Shown: positions 27,488 through 35,700 of the stretch, piece after piece
Layout of the letters: every line of letters begins with the position of its first letter
Position numbering within the stretch: the stretch's first letter is position 1
Assembly (NCBI RefSeq): GCF_009183415.1
Contig: NZ_WEHU01000006.1
Location: forward strand, 164,732-228,731
Length of the DNA: 64,000 bases
Direction of reading: 5' to 3'
Source of the DNA: Bacillus sp. B1-b2
GTDB taxonomy: Bacteria; Bacillota; Bacilli; Bacillales; Cytobacillaceae
Position numbers and translations under genes: made by a program
Notes under the pieces: model-generated
What the model was told of the DNA's origin: nothing
What the model saw: the letters and a program-made list of their open reading frames with translations, nothing else
The model's database searches: none

Positions 27488-28171
27488 TTGACCAACATTT
27501 TAATAGTAGATGTTGACAAAGAAATTGCTGAATTAATAGAGGTTTATTTAAAAAACGAAGGATATGTAACAACTTTAGCTTCCAATGGTATAGAAGCACT
27601 TCATATACTAGAACAAACCAATCCTGATTTAATTGTATTAGATATTATGATGCCTAAAATGGATGGATTAGAATTCTGTAAGAATGTGCGTAAAGACAAC
27701 CATCTACCCATCCTGATGGTTAGTGCAAAAGTAGAAGATATGGATAAAATTATTGGGTTGATGACAGGAGCAGATGATTATATGATCAAGCCTTTCAACC
27801 CTTTAGAGTTAATTGCAAGAGTAAAGGCATTGCTTCGAAGAGCTAATTACAAACAGAAAGATAAGGAGGAAGACATTCTCTATGTCCGTTCCCTTATCAT
27901 TGATAAACAGAGCCATACACTAACAACCGAAAATGGACTAATCAAGCTGACCGCAAGAGAATTTGACATATTATACTTACTTGCCAAAAATCGTGGACGT
28001 GTATTTTCGTCAGAAGAGCTATTCGAGAGGGTTTGGAAGGAGTCGTGTGTAGGTTCGAACCAAACAGTGATGGTTCATATTAGTAATCTACGTGAGAAAT
28101 TAGAAGCTGCTGTCCCAGGTGAAACCTTTATTCAAACAGTATGGGGAGTTGGATATAAAATTGAGAAATAA
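27488..28171 (+). CDS. OmpR/VanR-family response regulator
   Basis: 227 residues: receiver domain (about 1-120) with phosphoacceptor Asp in LIVLDIMMPKMDG, Thr/Ser in LMVSAKVED and Lys in DYMIKPFNP; OmpR-type winged helix (about 130-225, LTAREFDILYLLAKNRGRVFSSEELFERVW, VMVHISNLREKLE). TTG start with AAGGAGG upstream. Second gene of the VanZ operon; its stop overlaps the kinase gene. Likely controls envelope genes, including its own operon (inference). Confidence 0.94.
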   Translation: MTNILIVDVDKEIAELIEVYLKNEGYVTTLASNGIEALHILEQTNPDLIVLDIMMPKMDGLEFCKNVRKDNHLPILMVSAKVEDMDKIIGLMTGADDYMIKPFNPLELIARVKALLRRANYKQKDKEEDILYVRSLIIDKQSHTLTTENGLIKLTAREFDILYLLAKNRGRVFSSEELFERVWKESCVGSNQTVMVHISNLREKLEAAVPGETFIQTVWGVGYKIEK

Positions 28172-29285
28172 TGTAATGCTCCTTTTGAAATATTTGCCTA
28201 TCTGGAAGGTTATTGTCTATCTTTTCATTTCGATGCTCCTATCCATGGTAACAGGTTTTATTCTAATAACAGCTGCAAGCTATTTAGAAGAAGGTTCAAG
28301 ATTTTTTGAGAGTTTCTTTTTCCTATTATCCTATTTCCAACAGTTTCTTTTGATCCTCTTTTACCTTGTTATCGTATGTTTTTATCTTTTTATCTTCTAT
28401 CAATTCGAAAGGAATAGATTTCTATCCTACTATATAGAAAAAATGGGTAAGAATGTCCAATTACTTACAAATACGGACATTTCGACTAGAATGGCTTCCA
28501 TCCCAAGTGAATTCCAAGCTCTAGCTGATTCCCTTCAAGATATACTTATGCAATCAGAAGAAGCCATTGAAGAAGTCAAAAAGGCAGAACAATTGAAGAA
28601 TGACCTAATAACAAATGTAGCTCATGATCTACGCTCACCGCTAACTTCCATTCTTGGCTATTTAGAGCTTATTAACCAAGACCGGTATCGCGATGAAGTA
28701 GAGCTTCGTCATTATATTCAAGTAGTTTATGATAAATCTTCTAGTTTGCATACATTAATCAACGATATTTTTGAATATACTTACATGCAAAACCAACCTA
28801 GCAAACTTACATTCCATGCCGTTAATATGGAAGAATTACTAAATCAGTTAGCAATTCACTCAAAAACACAGTTAGAAAGAAATGGAATGGAGTACCGGTT
28901 TTATTCTTCTGTAAAACATTCAATTGTCATGGCAGATGGAGGAAAACTAATACGTGTATTAGAGAATTTAATTCAGAATGCCATTCGATATGGCAATGAA
29001 GGGAAATATATTGATATTGCACTTCGTGATACAGAGGAAATAATCGAAATAGAGATTGCTAATTATGGCCACCCTATTCCCCCTTCAGATCTTCCATATA
29101 TTTTTGACCGATTCTATCGTGTCGAGAAATCTCGTTCTCATTATACTGGTGGCTCTGGGTTAGGGCTAGCAATTGCTAAAAGTATTATAGACCAACATAA
29201 TGGCACAATAGAAGTAGTAAGTAACCCTACTAGAACCGCGTTTACTATCAAGTTAGTTAAAGAACAGCTTGCCGTTTCATCATAG
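28161..29285 (+). CDS. sensor histidine kinase (VanS-like)
   Basis: About 374 residues. Two membrane helices (about 12-40 and 60-90) flank a short outer loop. HisKA follows with phospho-His in LITNVAHDLRSPLTSILGYLELI, then HATPase_c with NAIRYGNEGKYIDI, IFDRFYRVEKSR and GGSGLGLAIAKSII. The start is uncertain: TTG 28161 has GGGGAG 12 bases upstream and overlaps the regulator by 11 bp, ATG 28176 has no site, and ATG 28119 lies deep in the regulator gene. The short sensor loop suggests intramembrane or envelope-stress sensing. Its last codons form the left arm of the terminator. Confidence 0.92.
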   Translation: MRNNVMLLLKYLPIWKVIVYLFISMLLSMVTGFILITAASYLEEGSRFFESFFFLLSYFQQFLLILFYLVIVCFYLFIFYQFERNRFLSYYIEKMGKNVQLLTNTDISTRMASIPSEFQALADSLQDILMQSEEAIEEVKKAEQLKNDLITNVAHDLRSPLTSILGYLELINQDRYRDEVELRHYIQVVYDKSSSLHTLINDIFEYTYMQNQPSKLTFHAVNMEELLNQLAIHSKTQLERNGMEYRFYSSVKHSIVMADGGKLIRVLENLIQNAIRYGNEGKYIDIALRDTEEIIEIEIANYGHPIPPSDLPYIFDRFYRVEKSRSHYTGGSGLGLAIAKSIIDQHNGTIEVVSNPTRTAFTIKLVKEQLAVSS

Positions 29286-29306
29286 AATGGCAAGCTGTTT
29301 CTGCTT
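29263..29306. terminator. terminator between the kinase and ABC-exporter genes
   Basis: 11-bp perfect arms AACAGCTTGCC (29263-29273) and GGCAAGCTGTT (29289-29299), loop 15, followed by a weak T stretch. The left arm is inside the kinase coding sequence, and the structure can serve both convergent genes. Confidence 0.7.
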
Positions 29307-29339
29307 AAAAAATCCTCTATCTTTACATTCCCTAGACCC

Positions 29340-31109
29340 TTATAGTCTATTTTCATTTCCCTTTTTCTGAAGCTGTTGCATAGCGAGCTTTCTATACAAT
29401 TCGTGATTATCCATTAATTCGTGATGTGTACCAACACCAGTAATAGTTCCCCCATCTAGAATAACAATCTGATCTGCTTCTACAATAGTAGATATTCGGT
29501 GTGCAATGACCAATGTAGTTCTACCTTTCATCAAATGTTCCAGAGCTTTTTGAACAAGTTGCTCTGAAGCACTATCTAAATTGGAGGTTGCTTCATCTAA
29601 TAAGAGAATTTTCGGATCACGTATTAAAGCTCGTGCGATGGAGATTCTTTGTCTTTGTCCACCCGATAACTTAATTCCTCGCTCTCCCACCTCTGTATCA
29701 AATCCTTGTGGAAGCCTAGATACAAACTCTAAAGCATGGGCAAGTTCTGCCGCTACTTCTATTTCTTTATCTGAAACTTCTCTTTCCATTCCATAAATAA
29801 TATTATCTCGAATAGTTCCTGACATTAATGGACTATCTTGAGAGACATAACTTAATTGACTACGCCAACTTCTCAATTGAAATTGCTGAATACTCCTATC
29901 TCCCAGCAAAATATCTCCAGCATTAGGTGTATAGAATCTTTCCAATAAAGAGAATAACGTTGTTTTCCCACTCCCACTTGGACCAACAAATGCCGTTGTT
30001 TTTCCAGAAGGAATAAATAATGTTATATTATTCAGAATGAGCCTTTCCTCTTTATATCCAAAGTCAACATGGTGAAAGTGAATATCTTGGGATGTATTAT
30101 AATCTTGACTGGTTCCATCCCTTGGCTCCTTATTAAGGGACAAGATATATTGCACCCTTTCAGCTCCTCCTAATGCCTTTTGAAAGGCGGAAAAAAAATT
30201 AGCCATTTGACTAAAGGGAACTACAATTTGAAACATGTAAATGATAATGGCTACAAGAGAACCTGCTGATAAAGCACCAGAAGCCACCTGTACACCACCA
30301 TATCCAATTAATAGAACAAGTACTAACATCATGATAAATGACATGATAGGTGTAATAACAGCAAGAATTCTTGCTTCTTTTAGTCCATAATGAAACAACT
30401 GGTCAATACGTTCATTTCCCTTTATTCTTTCCTTTTTCTCTGCAGTAAACGCCTTAACAAGGCGAATATCCACAAGGACTCTTCCAAGATTTGCAGAAAA
30501 CTTTGCCATTTCATCTTGTGTGAGCTGTGAGATTTTCAAAATTTTATGTCCTAGTGGCAGGATGATTGCTATAGCAATTGGAACTGCGACCAACATGATT
30601 AATGTCATCTTCCAATCAATAAATAAAAGAATGACAATAGATCCTATAATAGTAACTAATCCAGTAATAAATGTGGTCAAATGTTGTGTGATCAAAGATT
30701 TAATGGTGTCTGTATCTTGTGTTATACGACTCATTGTATCTCCTGATTCATACTGATCAAAAAAGGGAATAGGTGATTGAAGAACATGTTGCCAAAGCCT
30801 TTTTCGGATGGATGCTACAATGTATTCCCCTACATGGTTCATATAATAGTAGGAAAATCCAGAAGAAGTTGATTCTACAATAAAGGCAACCCCTAATAAG
30901 ATGATAATAGATGGATCAATAGCCGAATGAGATAACTGATCAACCATGGACTTTGTTAAGAGAGGTACAATAAGTCCAGCAACAGTCTCCACCAAACTTA
31001 GAATAATAGCCAAACAAACTAATTTAACTGGTGGCCTCGATGTTTTTATTAATAACCAAAATTCTTTTATACGTTTAGCACTAGAAGGATCCTTTTGTTT
31101 CATTGCCAT
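29340..31109 (-). CDS. ABC multidrug exporter (fused membrane and ATPase half-transporter)
   Basis: 589 residues: six-helix exporter domain (about 30-320) and an ATPase with Walker A GPSGSGKTT, Q-loop YVSQDSPLM, signature KLSGGQRQRIS, Walker B ILLLDEATSNLD and switch His in IAHRIS. It belongs to the MsbA/BmrA/LmrA branch and would work as a homodimer to expel drugs or lipids. ATG at 31109; it overlaps the upstream MerR gene by 29 bp, so the two are translationally coupled and the exporter is under that regulator. Confidence 0.95.
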   Translation of the reverse strand: MAMKQKDPSSAKRIKEFWLLIKTSRPPVKLVCLAIILSLVETVAGLIVPLLTKSMVDQLSHSAIDPSIIILLGVAFIVESTSSGFSYYYMNHVGEYIVASIRKRLWQHVLQSPIPFFDQYESGDTMSRITQDTDTIKSLITQHLTTFITGLVTIIGSIVILLFIDWKMTLIMLVAVPIAIAIILPLGHKILKISQLTQDEMAKFSANLGRVLVDIRLVKAFTAEKKERIKGNERIDQLFHYGLKEARILAVITPIMSFIMMLVLVLLIGYGGVQVASGALSAGSLVAIIIYMFQIVVPFSQMANFFSAFQKALGGAERVQYILSLNKEPRDGTSQDYNTSQDIHFHHVDFGYKEERLILNNITLFIPSGKTTAFVGPSGSGKTTLFSLLERFYTPNAGDILLGDRSIQQFQLRSWRSQLSYVSQDSPLMSGTIRDNIIYGMEREVSDKEIEVAAELAHALEFVSRLPQGFDTEVGERGIKLSGGQRQRISIARALIRDPKILLLDEATSNLDSASEQLVQKALEHLMKGRTTLVIAHRISTIVEADQIVILDGGTITGVGTHHELMDNHELYRKLAMQQLQKKGNENRL

Positions 31110-31866
31110 CGGATAATTCCACGCCTTTCCTGTTTAGATAAATATCTAAAGCATCAGCAAGCCATTCTTCTTCTTCTTCTGAAAAAGGAGAAGCTATTAG
31201 CCATTGGTCATCTTTTATTTCATCTGCTTTTTTGGATATTTCCTGCACGAAGGCAAGGTCATCACCTGTAAGTTCTTTTATTAATAGCATCATTTCTTCA
31301 ATAAGTTCTTGAACTCTTTCATTATCTGGTTCTAACTCCCGAAGGCCTTTTAGTTCGATGGATATTTCTATCCACTTTTTATCTACTTCTAGTTGCTTTG
31401 TCTCAGAAACATTATATATGTCTTCTATACGGTCTTCTCCCATAAAGCCTTTTAGCCATTCCTTTTGTTCCTCATCCATTTGTATGGAATGAATAAGAGA
31501 AATAAAAATAGAAGGTTCTACTTCATTATGATCCTCTAATGCATGTATAGCATGATCTAATGCCTTTATTACATTTTCAATTTGTTCCTTCTTATGAACC
31601 ATCTCTTTTTTCTGAAAGGAAAGGGTATCCTTAAGGTTCCAGGTTTCTTTCTGAAAAAATTCTTTAATTTGTTCTAAAGAATAGCCTAAAAACTTTAATG
31701 TTATAATTTTTTGTAAAGATATGAAATCTTTATTAGTATAAAAGCGTCTACCCTTTTCAGTTACATACGAGGGCTTTAATAAATTCATTTCATCATAATA
31801 GCGTAAAGTACGAATGGTAGTAGCTGTCTTCTTGGAAAATTCCCCAATCGAATATCTTTCTTTCAT
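31081..31866 (-). CDS. MerR family regulator (TipAS/BmrR-like) of the ABC exporter
   Basis: 261 residues: MerR winged helix (about 1-75; YSIGEFSKKTATTIRTLRYYDEMNLLKPSYVTEKGRRFYTNKD), a coiled-coil dimer helix, and an acidic helical C-terminus resembling TipAS-type drug-binding domains. ATG at 31866 with GGAGGGATT upstream is chosen over one five codons earlier. First gene of a two-gene operon. Its promoter has the 19-bp spacer and central palindrome typical of MerR control, pointing to drug-induced autoregulation. Confidence 0.92.
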   Translation of the reverse strand: MKERYSIGEFSKKTATTIRTLRYYDEMNLLKPSYVTEKGRRFYTNKDFISLQKIITLKFLGYSLEQIKEFFQKETWNLKDTLSFQKKEMVHKKEQIENVIKALDHAIHALEDHNEVEPSIFISLIHSIQMDEEQKEWLKGFMGEDRIEDIYNVSETKQLEVDKKWIEISIELKGLRELEPDNERVQELIEEMMLLIKELTGDDLAFVQEISKKADEIKDDQWLIASPFSEEEEEWLADALDIYLNRKGVELSDGNETKGSF

Positions 31867-31897
31867 AAACAATCCCTCCAATTAATATTCTATCTAT

Positions 31898-31928
31898 ATC
31901 TTAAAACCTTACGTTACGTGAGAAGCAA
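31898..31928 (-). promoter_or_regulatory. MerR-type promoter with 19-bp spacer and operator
   Basis: Minus-strand TTGCTT (31923-31928) and TAAGAT (31898-31903) are 19 bp apart. The spacer contains the near-palindrome CTCACGT-A-ACGTAAG (31908-31922), resembling the TipAL box. This geometry is diagnostic for MerR activators, which untwist the promoter. Confidence 0.82.
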
Positions 31929-31989
31929 GTAGAAATATATTTTATTATAAAATTTTATTTTTTATTTAAGAGGGGAAATATGGAGCAAA

Positions 31990-32024
31990 TAAAAAGAGAG
32001 ACAGGTGTTTAAAACATCTGTCTC
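31990..32024 (-). terminator. terminator of the acid-sugar operon
   Basis: Minus-strand GAGACAG...CTGTCTC stem (outer arms 31998-32004 and 32018-32024, extended inside by TGTTTT/AAAACA) with a T5 run; 74 bp after the pdxA2 stop. Confidence 0.85.
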
Positions 32025-32097
32025 AGCTTGTTTACTATTCTTTTAGAAACTAATGATGAATTTATTTCTAGTGAGATTAAATACTCATTTGACTCAG

Positions 32098-33096
32098 CTA
32101 TTTCTTCGGTGCCAATTCAATAGCTGAATGAATGGCAGCTAGCATGCTTTGTTCAGCGGCAATATTTTTCCCTGCAATATCAAAGGCTGTTCCGTGGTCA
32201 ACAGATGTACGAATGATTCCACCCTTCAGTCCAACGGTGATGTTTACACCATCTTCAATCCCCATTACTTTAATCGGAGCATGACCTTGGTCGTGATAGC
32301 AAGCTACTACAATATCAAAGTCTCCTCTTCCTGCTCGAAAGAAAAGAGTATCAGCAGGTAGTGGTCCTGCTACATTGATTCCTTCCGCTTGTGCTTGTTC
32401 AATACCTGGCTGTAATTTTTCCTCTTCTTCCCCATAGCCGAATAAGCCATTTTCTCCTGCATGTGGATTTATTCCACAAACCGCGATGCGCGGGTTATCA
32501 AAACCTGCTCGTGAAAGTGTCTCATGAGCTAATTTAACCACTTTATAGGTTCTTTCTGGGTTGATGCTATTAATAGCATCAATTAAACCCATATGTGTTG
32601 TTAAGTGAATTACCTTTAAATTAGGTGTAGTTAGCATCATAGAAAAATCTTCTGTATCTGTTAGATCAGCCAAAATTTCTGTATGTCCTGGGTACATGTG
32701 ACCGCCCTTATGCAAAGCCTCTTTATTCAAAGGTGCAGTACAAATAGAGTCGATTTTCCCATCCTTTGCAAGCTCAATAGATTTTGCAATAAATTGAAAG
32801 GCTGCATCTCCAGCAATTGACGAAACTTCTCCATAAGGTAAATCTATCGGTAAGAGGTCTAGGTCAATCACATCGATTGTTCCATATTCATATATACCAT
32901 CTGCTGGATTATTAATTATGTTTATGTTCGCATTTGATTCAACTATAGGTTTTACACGTTCTAATATTTTTGCATCCCCAATAACAACAGGACGGCAAAT
33001 TTGATATACCTCTTCATGCGCAAGGGCTTTGACAATAATTTCCGGCCCAATCCCCGCTGCATCTCCCATTGTAATTCCAATCACTGGTTTTATCAT
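32098..33096 (-). CDS. pdxA2: PdxA2-type 4-phospho-D-threonate/D-erythronate dehydrogenase
   Basis: 332-residue PdxA-family NAD-dependent dehydrogenase/decarboxylase. Metal and substrate residues appear in GITMGDAAGIGPEI, TAPLNKEALHKGGHMYPGHTEIL, LTTHMGL and CYHDQGHAPIKV. The true pyridoxine enzyme is not expected beside a DUF1537 kinase and an acid-sugar permease. In that context PdxA2 oxidises 4-phospho-D-threonate or 4-phospho-D-erythronate to dihydroxyacetone phosphate and CO2. It overlaps the kinase stop by 4 bases (ATGA), with GGGGGAG upstream. Which epimer is used cannot be read from sequence. Confidence 0.9.
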   Translation of the reverse strand: MIKPVIGITMGDAAGIGPEIIVKALAHEEVYQICRPVVIGDAKILERVKPIVESNANINIINNPADGIYEYGTIDVIDLDLLPIDLPYGEVSSIAGDAAFQFIAKSIELAKDGKIDSICTAPLNKEALHKGGHMYPGHTEILADLTDTEDFSMMLTTPNLKVIHLTTHMGLIDAINSINPERTYKVVKLAHETLSRAGFDNPRIAVCGINPHAGENGLFGYGEEEEKLQPGIEQAQAEGINVAGPLPADTLFFRAGRGDFDIVVACYHDQGHAPIKVMGIEDGVNITVGLKGGIIRTSVDHGTAFDIAGKNIAAEQSMLAAIHSAIELAPKK

Positions 33097-34385
33097 AATA
33101 GCTCCCCCTTTAGTTTATGAATGGCATTAATAAATACTTCTGGTGTTCCAAATCCACCAGCCTTTGTTATGACATACAAATTTTCATTTCCAAAAAACTT
33201 TGAAATAGGAACACCTATTTCCAATTCATCGAATAATTCAAAGCCTTTAACATCCCAATGATGGCATATTTGTTTTGCTGTGTCTCCACCTGTCATGGAA
33301 ACACCTTTAAAGTAATCTTTTTCTAAAAGAACGGAGCATACAGAGCCAATAGCTTTTACAATTTCATTACTAATCTCTGTATGTGTTAAACCTTTAGCTT
33401 CTCCAATTTTCCAAGCTTTTTCAATATCACTAGCTTCTCCAGTTGAATAAATAACAACATCTAGCCCTTGTTCTGCCTTTTCCATTGCATGGTTATAGAC
33501 TCTTCTAATTTCATTTGCACGTTCCTCATCATCTGAAACAGATTTATAGGATTCAAATGCAATGGGATATACATTTGTCTTTTCTAACAATAGCTTTAAC
33601 TGTGCTCTTGAGTTTTTATTCACGCTTCCTACCACTGTAAGAATAGGACCAGCGTTTTTAGGAATAGCCAATTTATGCTTCTGTTCCGGTATATCATAGT
33701 AGGCTGGAAGATAATTTGCGATACCTGCTGAACCTACCCATGAGAATTGATAAGATAGCTGCTTGGTGACAGTTAGAATTTTCTCTAAATGCTTTTCCTC
33801 TGTTGAATCGACAATAATATAAGCAATATTTTGTTTATAATAATCATTTAACTTTTCTTGAATTCTTGTTACACCTTGCTCCAAATCATCAATTGTGATT
33901 GCTCCAATTTTCCTGTCTGTTTGTTTTTGGAGAAGTTCAGGTAAAAAGGAAATGGTAACAGGCGTCTTGGGATCTCTCGATATTTCCGTTTCAGCTAACG
34001 GAACTCCCTTTAAATAATGAGAAGAATGTAAGATTGTACGATTATTCTTTGGATATCCTGGTGCAATCATCATAAAGTCTGGTTTAACTACGTCATAGAC
34101 TGCATCAATTTCTGCACCAATATTTCCTCGCATCGTAGAATCTATTTTCTTAAAAATATAGGGTATACCCGCTTCCTTTAAGAATATGGTAGCCTCTTTC
34201 ACCTTTTGATAGGCTTCTTCTCGATTAATAGAACGACTGTCTGTATCAAAAATAATTGCTTCATAATTATAAATAGACTCTTTATCTATATCAAATAATA
34301 CGGAGGTTTTTAGACCATGTTGTGCTAGTTGAACTCCGCTATCATTAGCACCCGTTAAATCGTCTGCAATGATTGCTAATTTCAT
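33093..34385 (-). CDS. DUF1537 four-carbon acid sugar kinase (DtnK/OtnK-like)
   Basis: 430 residues, the usual family length. N-terminal substrate domain with LAIIADDLTGANDSGVQLA, FKKIDSTMRGNIGAEID and MIAPGYPKNNRT; C-terminal nucleotide domain with VVGSVNKNSRAQ, YSTGEASDIE and VSMTGGDTAKQI. Kinases of this family phosphorylate the C4 hydroxyl of D-threonate, D-erythronate or 3-oxo-tetronate with ATP. Middle gene of permease-kinase-dehydrogenase, coupled to pdxA2 by ATGA. The presence of PdxA2 and absence of an aldolase or isomerase favours D-threonate/D-erythronate (DtnK or DenK type). Confidence 0.92.
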   Translation of the reverse strand: MKLAIIADDLTGANDSGVQLAQHGLKTSVLFDIDKESIYNYEAIIFDTDSRSINREEAYQKVKEATIFLKEAGIPYIFKKIDSTMRGNIGAEIDAVYDVVKPDFMMIAPGYPKNNRTILHSSHYLKGVPLAETEISRDPKTPVTISFLPELLQKQTDRKIGAITIDDLEQGVTRIQEKLNDYYKQNIAYIIVDSTEEKHLEKILTVTKQLSYQFSWVGSAGIANYLPAYYDIPEQKHKLAIPKNAGPILTVVGSVNKNSRAQLKLLLEKTNVYPIAFESYKSVSDDEERANEIRRVYNHAMEKAEQGLDVVIYSTGEASDIEKAWKIGEAKGLTHTEISNEIVKAIGSVCSVLLEKDYFKGVSMTGGDTAKQICHHWDVKGFELFDELEIGVPISKFFGNENLYVITKAGGFGTPEVFINAIHKLKGELL

Positions 34386-34412
34386 TTTGTTATCCTCCCC
34401 ATAATAAGCACC

Positions 34413-34441
34413 AAGGCGCCTGTTTAAGCAAATGGCGCCTT
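34413..34441. other. GC-rich intercistronic hairpin between permease and kinase genes
   Basis: Arms AAGGCGCC (34413-34420) and GGCGCCTT (34434-34441), extendable outward by AAGCA/TGCTT. No T run on the coding strand, so it is more likely an mRNA-stability or attenuation element than a terminator. Confidence 0.5.
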
Positions 34442-34480
34442 CTTTGCTTATTCTCTTTACTCATAATAGCCTGTAATGGA

Positions 34481-35449
34481 TTATGATTGAACTAATTTGC
34501 TTTTTTTCTCTAATCGTTTTGCTAAGAATCCGATGGCAATTGGGAGCAGGATTGCAGTCGTTACAACACTTGCTGCAATTTGCACAGTTGCTATATCTGC
34601 AAATTCTGCAAAAGATGCATTTGCAGCCACAATTGCTGCTGGGGTTGCTACAGCATTACCTGCCGTTGTACCTTCTGCTGCACCAACAAGTGGATTCCAG
34701 CCAATCCATTTAAATAATAAGTAGCCTGTTCCTCCCGTGAAAACAACTGTAATCACTCCTAACAAAATACCAGCTAACCCACCATCAATAATAGCGGAGA
34801 AGTTAATTCCCATACCTAATGCGAAAGCAAAGAATGGAATAAGCATATCGCTACCTTTTGTTAAGAATGCCTTTAACTCTGAATCTAAGTTACCTAAAAC
34901 CATACCGATTACGATAGGTAGAAGTACTGCAATGAAGGATTGAGCTGAAAACATACCATCTACAAATCCCATTGTTCCAAAAATGGATAGTGCCACCATT
35001 GTTAAGAATGGTCCATCATTTAAAGCTAATAGAGAATATGCTGCTTTATCATCTTCTTTTCCATATTGACCTACAATTGCCATATACATGCCACCATTAC
35101 TATTTGTCATAGCTGCAATAATAGCAAGTGGTGCCATTCCTATGAATAAACCATTACTATCTGCTAACAAATAAGCAATTAAACCAACAGCAGCTCCTAC
35201 TACCCATTTTAATGCTAGTAGTGATGCCCCTTTACCAAGTGATACACCTACATTTTTTACACTAATTTGTGAACCTGCAATGAATAGAAAGAGAGCAATT
35301 AACGTATTGGCACCGGTTACAAATAAGGATTCAGTAAATCCTCCAATTCTTAATGCATCTGGGAAAAATGTATTAATTGTCGCTGCTAATAGCAATGGAA
35401 CAACCATCATTCCACCAGGAATTTTATCTAAAGTTGCTTTAATTCTCAT
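34481..35449 (-). CDS. 2-keto-3-deoxygluconate permease family (KdgT-like) acid-sugar importer
   Basis: 322 residues with about ten membrane helices. KdgT family segments: KIPGGMMVVPLLLAATINTFFPDALRIGGFTE, AAMTNSNGGMYMAIVGQYG and AEGTTAGNAVATPAAIVAAN. KdgT takes up 2-keto-3-deoxygluconate in enterobacteria and Bacillus, but in this context the likely substrate is a four-carbon acid sugar. ATG with AAGGGGG upstream. First gene of the operon; two identical palindromes (35499-35511, 35527-35539) lie 50-90 bp before it. Confidence 0.88.
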   Translation of the reverse strand: MRIKATLDKIPGGMMVVPLLLAATINTFFPDALRIGGFTESLFVTGANTLIALFLFIAGSQISVKNVGVSLGKGASLLALKWVVGAAVGLIAYLLADSNGLFIGMAPLAIIAAMTNSNGGMYMAIVGQYGKEDDKAAYSLLALNDGPFLTMVALSIFGTMGFVDGMFSAQSFIAVLLPIVIGMVLGNLDSELKAFLTKGSDMLIPFFAFALGMGINFSAIIDGGLAGILLGVITVVFTGGTGYLLFKWIGWNPLVGAAEGTTAGNAVATPAAIVAANASFAEFADIATVQIAASVVTTAILLPIAIGFLAKRLEKKSKLVQS

Positions 35450-35498
35450 TTTGTTTTCCCCCTTAGGATTGTATAAAAAAGTAACATGTTTTCTAAAG

Positions 35499-35511
35499 TA
35501 AACCGTTTACA
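35499..35511. promoter_or_regulatory. palindromic operator, proximal copy
   Basis: TAAACCGTTTACA, symmetric as GTAAAC-S-GTTTAC, 50 bp upstream of the permease start. Identical to the copy 28 bp away. The binding protein may be the adjacent PrpR-like regulator or a LacI-type repressor. Confidence 0.6.
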
Positions 35512-35526
35512 TTTATTATATTAAAA

Positions 35527-35539
35527 TAAACCGTTTACA
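35527..35539. promoter_or_regulatory. palindromic operator, distal copy
   Basis: Second TAAACCGTTTACA. A minus-strand TATAAT at 35517-35522 lies between the two copies, so the pair brackets a probable -10 element. Confidence 0.6.
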
Positions 35540-35654
35540 AAAGCAACACTTTTCCTAAAAAAAAATTAGAATTAATAAAAAATCGTTTAATTATGCAACA
35601 CTTCATTCATTCCTATCATTATGAATTAATCTAAGTCTAGTTTAGCTTACCCTT

Positions 35655-35700
35655 AAAAAAATGGCGTAAGCTTAAAGATTAATCTTTAAGCTTACGCCAT
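35655..35700 (-). terminator. terminator with perfect 20-bp arms, fused to the regulator's 3' end
   Basis: 35661-35700 is a perfect 40-bp palindrome followed by T7 on the minus strand. The last codons of the PrpR-like regulator (LWRKLKD) and its TAA (35679-35681, at the centre of symmetry) are encoded in the right arm. Confidence 0.95.

Noticed and set aside
26893..29285. Glycopeptide-resistance cluster
   Set aside because: VanZ and a two-component pair only; no vanH, ligase or vanX genes in the window.
32098..33096. Pyridoxine-biosynthetic PdxA
   Set aside because: Operon with a DUF1537 kinase and acid-sugar permease fits PdxA2 catabolic enzymes better.
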